A stretch of DNA of 64,000 bases from Dasypus novemcinctus (GCF_030445035.2 NC_080680.1:100321157-100385156); one strand, 5' to 3'. Positions 12,160 to 24,211 are shown, numbered from the stretch's first letter. Notes: a model not told the origin generated them from the letters alone. A program made the numbers and translations.

Positions 12160-12430
12160 CTACAGTCTCAGGGCACCTTGACAGTTTCACACGCCAAGGT
12201 CATTCTCTCTGTCTCTCTCCCCCAGCCCTGTTTTACACAGTCCGTCCAGGAAATACGATGCTGGTTGGTTTCTATTAAGTCCCCCATGTCTCATATTGTC
12301 TTCCCTTTGTCCTCAGTTAGGAAAGAGCTGAATCATTAATTCACACAAGTATTTTAAAGACTCAGCTGCTTTAACGCTGTGCCTTGCAGCCAGGGGTAAC
12401 ATCATCCAGGTTGGGGAGCAAGACTATGCT
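12160..12430 (+). mobile_element. Second copy of the MLT1-like LTR 3' half
   Basis: Collinear with 10634-10925. Shared blocks include cagtctcag(a/g)gca(t/c)cttg, cattctctctgtctct, ccccatgtct, and gagctgaatcattaattcac versus cagctgaatcatgaattcac. The copies are well diverged, so the duplication or second insertion is old. Confidence 0.6.
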
Positions 12431-12879
12431 CAAAGCCACAGCATGTACCTGGCACAGCTGCCTGGGAGTTACTTGTACCTGACTCTTGGGGAGAGGGGAG
12501 ATATTTATATTAGGTTAACAACTGGTATTTAATAGAGTAGAATTCAAAATGTACATGGATTTTAAAAGATAAAACATACTACTTAGAAAAATACATGATT
12601 ATGGGGGGCTGCTTCAGCCAGCTCCCCATTACTTTAGGTGCACCTAGTCACTGGTCACATCAGTGGGGATATTTGTTCTTAACTTTAATCTAATGAGATA
12701 CTGCTGTGATCAGTGCTTGGTTCAAACTCAGGGCAACTAATCTTAGATGGGGAGATTTCCATCAATATGACTGACAATGAAAGGGATATTTGGAGCTAGG
12801 GTTCCTTCCTGGAACTCCTTAGTTTTCTTTACTTATTAGATATGTGAATTTCCAATATGTGGAAGGTACAAAGTCAGGT

Positions 12880-13460
12880 CCAGTGCAGAATACACTGATA
12901 AAAGAAACAGGGACTGTGCATGCAAAGATTTCATAGACTAGTGGGGGAGATAAGATTTCTATCTATAAATAACTGTAATAGGGACAGGGTGAGGAGCTGT
13001 AAAGGAGGAGTGGTAAATGTGCTATGGAAGTTCAGAGAGGAGGAGATTCTCTCCAGATCTGAGTTGGAGGAGGAAGGCATTTGGCTGGACCTTGAAGGGT
13101 GGGTGAAATTTGGATGAGCAGAAATACAGGAGGATGGTTTTTACAGCGGCAAGAAAAAATCTCAGCAGAGGCCTAGAGACTAAATCCAGGGAGCAGGGAT
13201 CCGGCCAGGGATGGGTCAGGCAGGGGGCGGTAGAGGCTGAATGTGCAGTTCGGGAAGCAAGGCTGTAATGGCAGAATGGAGAAAGTCTGGGGAGGGTGTG
13301 AGGGGCCTAACACGTAGCACTCAAGTTGTGTCAGTAGCAGGTTTTAAGTATATGAGTGAAAAGAATGTTTGTGTTTCAGAAAGAGAGAGGTACAGGAGGG
13401 TGGGGCAAGTTTTAGGAATGAAGGGTGAAGATGGAGTCAGGAATTCAGGTTAGTAAGATA
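12880..13460 (-). repeat. L2 LINE, antisense
   Basis: Antisense L2 hallmarks appear: an agaggaggagattctctcca block, gcatttggctggaccttgaa, and later a gcagggggcggtagaggctg block. Two apparent open frames of 65 and 70 codons on the plus strand are artefacts of this GA-rich antisense L2. Confidence 0.6.
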
Positions 13461-14269
13461 GTAAATGAGTTCAAGTAGTCAATAAGAAGGATCAATCTGA
13501 CAACCCCAGATCAAATCCCACCATCTATATTAAGTACACAATAGGATGCCAGGCTGCCATGTATCTGGGAACAAACACAAATGAATGGAAATCAAAGAGT
13601 AGAGCAGTTGAGGTAATGTAAGAAGGAGCCACACTGTAGAGGCCTGGGAACTGAAAAATTTTTTTAAAGATCAACCTGTTTATATATGCAAACCATCTGA
13701 GTGTGTATTTTTAAGATGGGGAAATTGGCAACCAATAGACAATTAGTGGGTATATATTTGGAGTACCTACAAAACTCTATTTTGGACACAGGTTCTTGGA
13801 GGCAGACTGCTAGGAATACTGGTTAGTTAAGCTGGGCATGCAACAGATTTGAGCAGTTGTCAAAATTCTGCCTTAAGTTGGGACAATGGACAGTTTAAGG
13901 GTTTGTCGAGGTCAGGGCAGGCAAAGATCTGGGCTTGCTGCCACCTTGTGCCCTTAACAGGGTCTTTGAAGTTGTGTATTTCAGAGTTCAAGGCAGTCTG
14001 AAGTGGGCAGTTGGCCACGGAAACATCAGCAGTCAGTTCTAGAACCTCAGACAACTCAAGAAGGCAGGCATCATCCTACCAGTGTTTGAAATCAGCTGGA
14101 GGTTTCTCAATCCGCTAAGCCCAGGTCAAATTTTGTCTTAAGTTTTCTTGCTTCTCAAAGAGGCCCAGAACTTTGACATTTGTTTCTTTGTTTGAACCAA
14201 GCGCTATCTTCATATCCTCCAGACATCGTGGTCTTTGAATTAAAACGCAAAGTCAAGACTCCTGATAAC
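13461..14269. other. Unassigned sequence
   Basis: Part of it (13600-13700) may continue the antisense L2, with gaggcctgggaactgaaaaa followed by aaagatcaacctg. Nothing else is recognised. Confidence 0.4.
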
Positions 14270-14570
14270 ACATGCTGACAGAATATTGCTTCTGGAGTTA
14301 GGATATTTTCGTTGCACCTCCTCCTCCTCCTCCTCTTCTTTCTCCTTCTCCTTCTTCTTCTTTTCTTACTGCTTTTTACTAGGTGAGTGACCTTAGGAAA
14401 ATTTCTTAACATGTCTGAGGGGCAGTATCCTCATTTTTTAACTGAGATTGTGGTATCAGCCTCCACGGTTGAGTAGAAGGTTTAAATTAGGTAATGCATG
14501 TAAACCATTAGCAGACATCCTGATATTCTTTACTCAGCAAAAGATATTTTCTACTCTTTTCATTATTATG
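14270..14570 (+). repeat. MIR SINE interrupted by a polypyrimidine microsatellite
   Basis: MIR head (gcttctggagttaggatatt) and core (tgagtgaccttaggaaaatt, then cttaacatgtctgagg) are separated by a pure (CTC/CTT)n tract at about 14316-14366. The antisense open frame with an arginine/lysine run is this tract translated. Confidence 0.6.
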
Positions 14571-14734
14571 GTCACTCATGGTATGCTCTCCTCAGATTGT
14601 ATGGCAGGCTAAGTAACTATATCATCCTTTCATAATTTTCTTCTGGTCATTGGTCATTGTCTCTCACAGTTATAATTTCTTAGAAGGTTTACAAACCAGA
14701 CTCTATTCTTGGGTAGTGTATATATTGCTTATGA

Positions 14735-15125
14735 TTACTTCATTGCAAGTTACAGAAGCCCAACTCAAAATGGCATAAACCGAAAAAGAACATACAATCT
14801 CACATAAGAGGTCTCAAAGATGCCTGGAAGCGCTAAAGTATGGTTTCAGGAATAACTGTCTTAGATGCCTCAGCTCTGATTTCCTCTCTTGGCATAATCA
14901 TCAGGAGATGCAGGATGGGTCCAGTGGCTTTGCACTCACATTCTACCAGCTAAATAACCCTAGCAAGAAGTGTTCCAGCTAAAGTGTTGAAGTGAATTCT
15001 ATTGGTCTGACATAGGTCTCCTGCCCATCCAAGTAATCCACTATGACCATAGTGTTAGAACAAGTTATTAAGTTAGGCCTTTCCACTCTTAGAGTCAAGG
15101 GCTGAAATCAGTCCCTAATTCCCAT
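14735..15125. repeat. Old interspersed repeat, family not named
   Basis: Blocks such as cattgcaagttacagaagcc, cattctaccagctaaataac and ttctattggtctgacatagg resemble a mammal-wide repeat that I recall but cannot name. I assign no strand. Confidence 0.35.
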
Positions 15126-15158
15126 AGACTGAGGATAAGATGGGGTGGTTTTCTCCTG

Positions 15159-15347
15159 CTATGGTTCTCAAAGTTTGGTCCGGGGGACCAGCAACATCAG
15201 CATACCCTAAGCAACTGCTAGGCATGCAAATTCTCAGGTCCTAAATCCTAGACTTATTAAATGAGAAATTCTTGTAGAGAGGTCCAGAAATCTGCATTTT
15301 AGCAAGCCCTCCATGTGATCATGTGTGCTGAAGTTTGAGAACCACTA
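15159..15347 (-). mobile_element. MER20-like hAT MITE
   Basis: It has paired hAT ends (atggttctcaaag at the left and ctttg/caaag-type gtttgagaaccacta at the right). Inside are ggtccgggggaccagcaaca and a cagaaatctgcattttagca block, as in MER20. No convincing 8-bp target duplication remains. Confidence 0.75.
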
Positions 15348-16699
15348 GTCTAGAAAAATAGGCACAGAATATTTCCAGAAAAAGGCATAAGGATGTTGCA
15401 AAAACAGATACAAAAGATTCCTACCAGTTTGTACCCTAATAAATTATCATGCCCATTTTGTGAATAGGAGGGAATTTGAGAACCCACAAGATAATGGGAC
15501 TAGATGAAAACCTTGTATCTTGTTAGATCATGGCCAGAACTTAGACTCAGCTATTATGGTTTCTAAGCCAGGACTCTTTCCACCAGATCATTGCAAAAGA
15601 GAATGAGAGAAGAAACTCCTTGCTGCAAGGCATTGCATCTGATTATGTAGACTTCATTTTTTAAGTAACTGCTACCTAATAGAATGCTAAATGTATTTTC
15701 AAGACAATATCTCCTACTGCTCTAGAGGGACTAAGCCACTGAGAAATGATAGAGATACATTAGATAGCAGTTTCCATTGTACATCTGCTTACATCCCGGA
15801 AAGCTTCCTCATACCCATAGGTTCTGCATGGCCAGATGACATGATTGCCTGCAGATGTTGCTTACTCCAGGGCCAGGTTATTCATATTTTACATTTGAAA
15901 ATCATTTCCCAGCTAAGGCCAAATGAAATGACCTTTGAAGAATGAACTAGACTGAAGTCAACAAGAATTTATTGAGCAGGGAGTATGTGGCCAGGATCAT
16001 CAGTCATGGATGAGCTTATGAGAGAGGAAGAAAGCATGAGCGCGTCCCAAAGGAGATCACAATTTAGTGAGAGAGATGAGCTAAGCACAACTAAAGCAAT
16101 TAGAGAATTTTTCAGACACTCTCATTCTCTAGCCATGCTGCTATGTGTCATTTTCTGGTTATCTGGTATGTGAATCCTCTTTCTGTGTTCAAGGAGTTTT
16201 CCACCTTATGAATCTTGGAGAAACAGTCCAGATCCCACTAGAGAAACTGACAGAGCCAGATATATAAACTTCCCAGGTACCCAAGGAGCAAGGGCATGGT
16301 CAACCAACCAGAAGTGCCTCTCAGGAGTGAAGGGCACAAGGAAAAGAAAAGAAAAATACAGGGAAAAGATTCATCATAGTAAGTGGCAGCAGCAGCGTCC
16401 ACCTGTTTTTCAGTAACACTTTCAGTGAATCCAGTGACAGCTGTGTTTGAGGTTGTTCCCAAAACTCTGTTTTGGGGGTATGGGTGGTGCTAGCTTTAGA
16501 GTCTGGTGCTAAAGAGTGGAACTGTCAGTATCCTCTCCAGATTGCTTATGTGCAATGATTTTTCTTATGTTTGTGTGTGTGGACTCCTTTAGTTATTCAG
16601 TCCTCCCTACTAATGCTTAAATTTCTCAATATCCTTCCAAAAATTTTCTGTTTGGTTTAAATTTAACCAGAGTCTGTTTCTGTTACTTGCTCTCATGTG
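15348..16699. other. Unassigned sequence
   Basis: About 1.35 kb with no recognised repeat, exon or promoter. Open frames of 62-84 codons on both strands are unsupported. Confidence 0.45.
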
Positions 16700-17105
16700 T
16701 CCTCGCTGATGCACACTGCTTACTTTTGGTCCTTTAAATGTACCATGCTCTTTCCCATAGTGAGATTTGTGCATGGTGTGCCCCTCGCTGGGCTGTTCTT
16801 CTCCCCTAATCTCCCATTCTTTTCACCTAGTTAACCCCTACTCACCCTGTAATCCTTCAGAAGCCAGGTGGAACATCATTTCCCCACGCAACTTTACCTG
16901 AAATTTTTCAGCTCTTATCCCCTCTCAGCACCCTTTGAAACACTATCCATGTTTGTAAATGTATGACTATTGATTGATATCTGTCTTGTCAAGTTAGCTT
17001 TGGGCTACACAAAGGCAAGAACTGTATCTTTCACTCACCACTGCTGCCGAGCTTGGTATTAGGTACATGCAAGCTTTGCACCATCTGGGATTGTTGAATG
17101 GAACT
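16700..17105 (+). repeat. L2 LINE 3' region
   Basis: Sense L2 order is seen: a ctttcccatagtgag block, atccttcagaagccaggtgg, acacaaaggcaagaactgta, then a ttggtattaggtacatgcaa tail. Confidence 0.6.
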
Positions 17106-17459
17106 AGTAAAGGAAGAATGTGAAGATTGGTGGTACACAATATTGGTAGTGTAGTATTCATAGTTCTGAAAGGGCTGTGAAAATGAAGGAGACCAGAGGA
17201 GATTGCCCAGATTAGACAGATTTTGGGTTGAACTTTGAAGTATTTTGGAATTTAGATGTGGGGATGACAGGAATATCACATCTCAGATTGACAGAACATC
17301 ATGAACACAGGAGAAGGGGAAGGAGTTGTCATCATGAGTTCAGGGAACAAGTAATTGATTTATCAGCTGGATCATGGGGTCGGTAGGGGAGGAAAAAGAG
17401 GCTAAATTACATAACTAGACTACAGTAAATTTTGGTGAACTTTCATTATTTAAAAATCT

Positions 17460-17600
17460 AGTCATGACTTTGCTATTTTTAAGCTATTTGATTTTTGGCA
17501 GATGCCTTATTCTGCCTGAACCTCAATTTCTCTCTCTGTGAAATAAGAATAACATCTAAGTGGTACTTCCTTGGAGTGAAGTGTATGGTAAAGTAATTTA
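17460..17600 (+). repeat. MIR SINE fragment
   Basis: The core cctgaacctcaatttctctc is followed by a tgaaataagaataacatcta block. Confidence 0.6.
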
Positions 17601-17609
17601 CAATGGTTC

Positions 17610-18055
17610 TTCTGAAATCAAACATGATCATCTCCTGCTATGATCCTTTAATGGCACCCTGTTGCCTGCAAGACGTAGCGTGAGATCCATAACCAGGTTT
17701 TAAGGTTCTCAGTCTTATGACTCACATTGACTTCCCAAATCCAGCATCCTTCTGATTCATCCTCACCTTCAATCATATTTCCCCAAGTTCTTCCATGCCT
17801 CTGTGTCTTCACTCATGTTCTTCCTTCTGACAGTGATACCTGTCCCTTTTCTATTATTCCCTTCCTATTCTGTCTGTTAAATTCTGATCAATTATCCTTT
17901 GAAACACAGTTCATGTCAGTTTTTCCCAATAAAACCTGTATTGATCCAGAGTAAATAATTTTAGCTTCAATGACTATATGACTATATTTTTCTTAAATTT
18001 TTATACCTCATATGCCTGGAACATAGTAGGCACTCAATAAATGTTTATTCACTCA
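17610..18055 (+). repeat. L2 LINE 3' end
   Basis: A long sense L2 with catgatcatctcctgctatg, catcctcaccttcaatcata, and the diagnostic terminal block gcctggaacatagtaggcac followed by tcaataaatgttta. The 75-codon open frame inside is L2 remnant, not a gene. Confidence 0.8.
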
Positions 18056-18099
18056 AATCTTGTTTGTGAACTACCAAACACTAGACATAGTCATCTATG

Positions 18100-18325
18100 A
18101 AACATTCATGAGCATCTATTATGTGCCATGTTAATAGTGTGGTGTGGATGATTGTGGGGGTAGTAGCTGAAACACACAGACTTCTGCAAGGGCTTGGGGA
18201 TATCTAGTCTAACTGCCTTCATTTTAAGATAAGAAAACCAAATTAAGACATTGTTTAAAATCACTAAGTCATTCATAGCAGAGCAAGAGAAAAATCCACT
18301 TCTTGTGACCCTTAGCTCAGAAATA
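18100..18325 (-). repeat. MIR-like SINE, antisense
   Basis: catgagcatctattatgtgc and later cattttaagataagaaaacc, with an aatcactaagtcattcatag block, fit a decayed antisense MIR. Confidence 0.5.
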
Positions 18326-18449
18326 TGTCCATGTCACTGCCTGCCTTTATATTAATGATGCTAATGATTATCCAGCCTCTTAGTCACACTTAACCATTTT
18401 TATAGTCCTAGCTAATGTTACAGAGGATTAAAATTCTTTTTTCCTACCT

Positions 18450-18560
18450 TTAATATCATATTATGTGGCTATGACTAAGTTATAGCCCATGTTTCCCTCA
18501 TTTTTAAGATGGGTATACAAAGAGCAGCTTCCTAATATTTGAGGAGTTCATAAATTATAA
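18450..18560 (+). repeat. MIR SINE fragment
   Basis: It reads tatgtggctatgactaagtt, then gtttccctcatttttaagat. Confidence 0.55.
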
Positions 18561-19394
18561 ATTCAGACAATTTCCATTTCTACCCAACTCCTTTCCTGCT
18601 GTAGTAATTCTGGAGCCATTTGGTGGTAATTTGTAAATCTTTGAACCTGTAACAGGAGAATGCATAATTCTAAGAGTGCATCTAGAAGAAATAGTTTGCA
18701 TCGTTTGGAACAATGAACCATTTTGTAATTGAATGGAAGACCTGAGACAGCGTGAATGAGATCATGTCTGTGAAGCGGTTTGAGCCCCTCAGAGGCAGCC
18801 ACTCCATAAATACAAGGTATTGTTGTTCCAGCGTTTGTAACTCTGCATAATATGAGCACTACTCATTGTGAGCGGAAAATGGTCTGTATGGGGCTTCATA
18901 AATAAGAGCCTGGGCTTGCTTACTCTTCCTCTCATTGCTCCCAGGCTCTGTTCTGGTCTCTAGGACAGTGTTTTACCCTGGTTTTTTTTTTTTTTTTTTT
19001 TTTCATCTTGCCACTTAAGAGAGGCATGAAAATAGTGACTAGAACTCAGCCAAATGTACCTGGTCATTTAGTAATTCATCAAATGTTAATTCAGTAATTC
19101 ATCAAATGTGCCAGTCATAGGCTAAGTCCTTGGTAGACAGTTTGATGGGGTCTATGCCCTCAAAATCTTCTCTCCAACCCTCCTTCTGGCTTAAAATAGC
19201 TCTGGCTTCAAGTGGCTAATTCCAACACTCTGAAACTTTGCCTTGCTTCATGAAATCTCAGAACTCACATTTATATAGACATTTTATAAGTCATTTTATA
19301 AAATCCTCAAATATTTGAATGCTTTCCTTCTTTTCCCCTTACAACATATCTTAGTTGGTAAGTAACTGCTATGACTTAGGGCTAAAGCAAGGCT
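18561..19394. other. Unassigned sequence with a T22 run and a short tandem duplication
   Basis: A T run fills 18982-19003. At about 19069-19111 the block cagtaattcatcaaatgt occurs twice, about 22 bp apart. No gene is recognised. Confidence 0.5.
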
Positions 19395-19915
19395 ATTAGT
19401 TCAACCGTTCATTCAACAAATAACTTACAGAGTGCCTACAATGTGATGGGTAGGTATTACGAATACAGGCATGGATAAGAAAGATAAATTCCCTACCCTC
19501 AAGGAGACAGATAATAAATATTTAAACAAATAAGGATATATACCATGATGACAGGTTGTATAAGCTTAGTGAATAAAAATAAACCAGGGTGAAAGGATAG
19601 AGAATAACTGGGGGGCATTTGAAATAGGCTAATGACAGCTGAATAAGACCTGAATAAGTAAGGAATCAAGCCATGTGGATGCTTGGAGATGAACATTATA
19701 GGGAGAGAGAAAAACAAGTACGAAGGCCCTGAGATTTGGTTATATTTGGGATGTTCCAGGATCAGGGTGGAGGCCAGGCTGCCTGGGTGCAGTGAGTAAA
19801 GGGTAGAGAGTAGTGAGAAGTAAGTCAGAAAGGTAGGCAGGGGCTAGCTTATGCAGGGTTTTATTGACCGTGGTAAGGGATGGTAAGTAGTCCCTGAGAT
19901 GAATTGGCTCTTACC
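19395..19915 (-). repeat. L2 LINE 3' region, antisense
   Basis: It starts with the antisense L2 terminus (gttcattcaacaaataactt) and proceeds through a tccctaccctcaaggagaca block and agtacgaaggccctgagatt to cttatgcagggttttattga. It lies back to back with the next L2. Confidence 0.75.
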
Positions 19916-19919
19916 TCTT

Positions 19920-20500
19920 GTCTAAACTATTGTAGTTGCTTCTGACTGGTACTTTCAGTGTCTCCTTTTTCCAATCCTTTGTATCTCTCTTTGGAATCTC
20001 CATCCAATCTTGGATCAGATTATGCCACATCCTTCTTCAAAACTTAAATAGCTTATTGAAACTTAGATAACTATGTTCAAACTCCTCTCCATGGGATTTG
20101 ACCCTTCATAAGTGGATTTGAGCCTACCATTCCATCCCTGCTCCCTTGTATATCCATCTACACTCCCCACACTCTCACAGCAGTGGACTGTATGGCATTC
20201 CTTGAAAGTGCCAAGCCCTTTCTTAGTGTCTATCATGCCATTCCCACCTCTTCTTTGCTCATCCTGTGGGTCTTCATCCACAGTTACAATTTCTTGCTCT
20301 TCCCTGTGTGCATCAACACTATTGTTTCATTTGTGCCATGTTTGTCTCTGACTGAATGGACATGATTTGTATACACATCAGTTTCCCCAGTGAGAGTGTG
20401 GGGATCTTAAGAACTGGTCTTAGTTGATCTCTGTCTTTCCCAAATCCCAGAAGCCTGAACAATGCCTGGTACTTGGCAGCTATCAGAAAGTGACTTTCTT
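19920..20500 (+). repeat. L2 LINE 3' region, sense
   Basis: Blocks ggatcagattatgccacatc, a gttcaaactcctctccatgg block and a cattccttgaaagtgccaag block are in L2 sense order, ending near cctgaacaatgcctggtact. Overlapping open frames are remnants. Confidence 0.75.
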
Positions 20501-20519
20501 CATCGTAAGCAAAACAACC

Positions 20520-20725
20520 ATGTGAGTGATCATTTTTTGAGGACTTACCATGTGCTTGTCCTGGGTTAGAAATATCAGTGGATAATGTCACTTAATCTCC
20601 ACAAAAACCCTAGGAGTCAGGGCTACCACCAATGCCATTTACAGAGAAGGAGACAGAGACTCAGAAAGTAAGGTCCTTAACCAGGTTGCTTCTGACACCA
20701 AAGACCATGATCTTAACCATTATTT
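20520..20725 (-). repeat. MIR SINE, antisense
   Basis: The pattern ttgaggacttaccatgtgct, cacttaatctccacaaaaac, then ggagacagagactcagaaag is antisense MIR. Confidence 0.75.
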
Positions 20726-21106
20726 TAGATAAAAGTCCTGAGATTAGGTTCTATTTCCATGGAGGTCAGAACCAATTCATAAAAGGATGGAGAAATTCCA
20801 GTTGGTTCTGAAGAGGGACTTCCTGAAAATGAACTTCCTTTACCTTTGGAATGTGTTGTCAAGAGCCTTGATGGATGATAGAAAGATTGCCATGTCCCTA
20901 TCAGTAGGTGGCTGGAATTCCTCATTCCCCAGGTGGCCCCTGGAGAGTTCTTGTTTCTGAATTTACCGTAACAGCCTGAGTCCTACCCTGAGTGAAATAA
21001 ATGTCTCAGCCTACATTCAGAAATCCTTGATTCTAATCCTGGTACTGAGTATTATCTCCTTAAAAATAAGGACTATATATTGCAGGTTCATTTAAAGAAG
21101 GTGCCA
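20726..21106. other. Unassigned sequence
   Basis: No feature is recognised between the MIR and the LTR. Confidence 0.45.
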
Positions 21107-21745
21107 TGTAGCCATTTGGTATTATTTATGAATTCCAAAAATAGATACTGGATGATGTTTATCAACTTGTCTGTTCCTCCTGTGTATTAGATTGTATTAT
21201 CTTCAGAGGTTTCACTTTTACTTGATTTAATTATGATTAGGGTTTTGATTAGGTCATATGAGTAGCCTTGGTGGGTGGGGACTCACAGAGAAAACTACAC
21301 AGCAGAGAAGTTAGTGGGGTTTTGAGCTGGAACCCCAGGAAGTTAATACACAAGAGAAGAACACTTAGAAGGCTCCATCAGACATGGCAGAGGCCCAGGA
21401 AGAGAGATGAGCCATTCGCCTGAGTTTACAGCCACAGAGACCAGAGCCCTGAGCAGCTGAGTCTGGAAAGAAACAAGCCCCAGGAGAGAGAAGAGACTTA
21501 TCCTAGCCTACATCTGATATTGGAAGAAGTTGGGACCACAGAACCTTCAGAAGAAGAGGGAGGCTGAACTCTTGCAGATGTTGGCAGCCATCTTGCTCCA
21601 ACACATGGCAACAGACTTTGGAGAGGGAAGTAACTTATGCTCTATGGTCTAGTAATGGTAAGCTTCTACCCCAAATAAATATTCTTTATAAAAGCCAAAA
21701 GATTTCTGGTATTTTGCATCAGCAACCCTTTGGCTGGCTAATACA
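21107..21745 (+). mobile_element. ERVL/MaLR-type solo LTR, full length
   Basis: It begins tgtagccatttggtattatt and ends tggctggctaataca, with the TG...CA ends of an LTR. A polyadenylation signal aataaa lies near 21673-21681, just before a ttctttataaaagccaaaag block. Flanks read gcca and gcct, a possible eroded target duplication. A related antisense copy is at 39033-39557. No internal retroviral sequence adjoins it. Confidence 0.75.
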
Positions 21746-21899
21746 GCCTGTCTTGAAGTCTTCTGGGAGTAAAATAGACACTCAGTACGTTATTAGAAGG
21801 AGGGAGAGAAGATGGCTAGCAAAGTCAATTATTGGAAGATTCATAGTTAAAGCACATGTTATTGCTGTCATTTCAAAGATTAGAAAACTGTAGGTTCCT

Positions 21900-22092
21900 G
21901 CCTTTACTTCACCAGTCAGCTTTTCTTTGGGAATTCAACTTCATTTTCATTAGAGTTTCCAACTTGCAACCTGCCCTGTGGAATTTTGACATGCCAATCA
22001 TACCACAGTCATGTGAGCCAATTCCTATAATAAATCTTTCATATATATAAATATCCTGTCAGTTTTTTCTCTAGAGAACGTTGACTAATACA
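21900..22092 (+). mobile_element. ERVL-type (MLT2-like) LTR 3' fragment
   Basis: It carries gcaacctgccctgtggaatt, an AT-rich tract with ataataaatctttc, and the terminal block ctctagagaacgttgactaa ending taataca. It is the same broad family as the LTR at 58996-59438. Confidence 0.65.
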
Positions 22093-22405
22093 ACATGTAC
22101 TACGATGCATTGTGCAATGTAAAGTGCTTCTGCTTTCAATACACCAAGTACATTTTGGCATATTGGATATTTCAGGGCAAGCAAGAAAAGGGTTAATTAC
22201 TCAGATCCATGGAAAGTCATGCCTGCCAGCTTCATGGGATCAGAAAAAGCAGTACTCCAATCCTAATTCTAAGAAGAAATTTTTAAAAGATTTTATTATT
22301 GCTTTTTCAATATCTAGCTTTTGGCCCTGTGCAGAGAGCAATAATAGTCTAGATCTCTTCTTTAACTCAGTCATTAAGTTTTCGATATTAAGTAGAAAGT
22401 AGAAG

Positions 22406-22507
22406 TTTTTTTTTTTTTTTCCTTGAAATCTAATGACTTTAATATTCCAATATTTCTCAGTTAGTTTTTTTTTTAATATTTATTTATTATTATTATTATT
22501 TTTTAAT
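22406..22507 (-). mobile_element. 102-bp retro-insertion made mostly of tail sequence
   Basis: The segment is flanked by perfect 13-bp repeats tagaaagtagaag (22393-22405 and 22508-22520). It opens with a T run and closes with a T run plus TTA/TTTA repeats. A 44-bp non-T block lies between. The duplication and oligo(T) indicate L1-mediated insertion on the minus strand. The TTTA-rich end resembles a DAS SINE tail, but no SINE body is present. Confidence 0.6.
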
Positions 22508-22779
22508 TAGAAAGTAGAAGATTTTGATGTCTCCTTTTGCATGGTGGTGGGTCCCATCAGGTACTCCACCACTTCTTCTGGATATTGACATGTTGTATAT
22601 TTAGTCCCAGCCAACCAGCATTCCCCAGATGGAGAAAGGTGCCCTTGAAATGGTAGAGTCAAGGAGATCACTTATACCATATGTGTTCTCAACAACCAGC
22701 TTCTAGGCATCAAGGTATGTAAATCCCAAACAATGACTACATGTAACATCTACTGTGCTTATTTCTTTACTACATAGAT

Positions 22780-22965
22780 TATCCTTTTTCATCTTTCAAG
22801 CACTACTCTGCAGTAGGTCATTTTATTATTCCCCATTTTATGAGGATTGAGGCTTGAAGAGGTTCAGTTGCCCAAGATCAACAATCTATTTGTAAATGAT
22901 ACAGCTAAGAATTGAATCCTGGTTCTCTGGTTTCAGAGTTTGCAGCCTTAACCTCTCCCTGATCC
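22780..22965 (-). repeat. MIR SINE, antisense
   Basis: It contains attattccccattttatgag, gaggcttgaagaggttcagt and a gaattgaatcctggttctct block. Confidence 0.75.
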
Positions 22966-23744
22966 TTGACCTCTTTAAGAAGCAAGTCTTCTGTCCCAGG
23001 AGTATTAGAAGGGTAATAATAGGGGCCTTTGTCCCAGTGCATGGCACAGGTTGACTAAATATCATTTGTGTATCCTCGTTCTGAGCTTGCCCAAACTGAA
23101 AGCTCCTACAGTCTAACCAAGTCAGGTCCTTCCTTAAGGCGGGTTTTGGAAAAGAATACCATGGATAGAAGCCATTGGAATCTGCGGCATTCCAGGAGTG
23201 AAGAATCAATCGCCCACCCTGGTGGGGAAGAGCATTTATCACTGGCATTATCTAGGATTGCCAAAGAAAAAGACAACCAAATTTTAGTTGATTTTATTAT
23301 TGTTTCTAAATTTTCTGTGGACAACATACCCCCGAGGTGGACCGTCCCACTGCCCCTCCCTAGAAACACTACCTGGAAGGAAGGAGAAAATGTTAAACAT
23401 CCTGTCCTTATGCTCCCAGGCCTCACACTAACCAGAGATTTTTGACTTCATGTGGTCTGTATATTGGGGACCCCTGCCCTGAACTTTTGCTGGGAAAATA
23501 ATTCCTACTACCAGAAAATAATTAGGAAAGTACTGGATCAGGTGCTCTCTCTAGCCTTCTGTCCAGGCTTGACATTTATGGTTCTAAAAAGCTATATCCT
23601 GGGAGGGATGACACAAAGCACTAAGTGCACAAGTTCCCCGAAGGCATTTTGGAAGGAACTGCAGACATTTCGAACTTTATGACAGTGATTCCTGATGTGT
23701 GACTTCTTCAATGGTTATGTGTTCTTTTTTTTTTATATAACAAA
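22966..23744. other. Unassigned sequence with long opposed open frames
   Basis: Open frames of 125 codons (plus, 23068-23445) and 106 and 120 codons (minus) overlap here. None resembles a known protein family, and opposed frames of equal length argue for chance. No repeat is recognised. Confidence 0.45.
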
Positions 23745-24182
23745 GAAAGCTCTTTTATTGTGTTCACTATAAGCCAGGCACTATGCAAGGGATTGGCATT
23801 TCAAGGACGAAAAAAGTAAATGATTCTTGGTCTTATGGGGCTTGGACATAGTAGGGGAGAGAGAGCAACAAATAAGCCCAAACAAATATAATATTACAAG
23901 TTGAGGTAAGTGCTAAGGGACAATGCTATTATGGGCATGAATAGTAAATGTGTTCATAATTTAGATTAAGAAAGGGTAAATAATATTTCATCAGAGACAC
24001 TATGAACAATTAGTGATGCACAGGAAAGGAGAGGAGGAAACAGTATTCCTTGTGTTAAGAATAGAATATGTAAATGTCATGAGTAGAGGAAGAACAGGAG
24101 TCCTTTGAAAAAGGACAGTGGACAATGGGAATGGAGTGTGGCAATAGTGGGGAGAAGAGAGGCTGGGTGAAGGCCAAATCTT

Positions 24183-24211
24183 TTTTATTTTATTTTATTT
24201 TATTCATTCAT

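Noticed and set aside
14155..14412. Arg/Lys-run open frame as a nuclear protein
   Set aside because: The basic run is the antisense of a (CTC/CTT)n microsatellite inside a MIR.
23068..23445. 125-codon open frame as a gene
   Set aside because: Opposed frames of 106 and 120 codons overlap it, and the peptide resembles nothing known to me.
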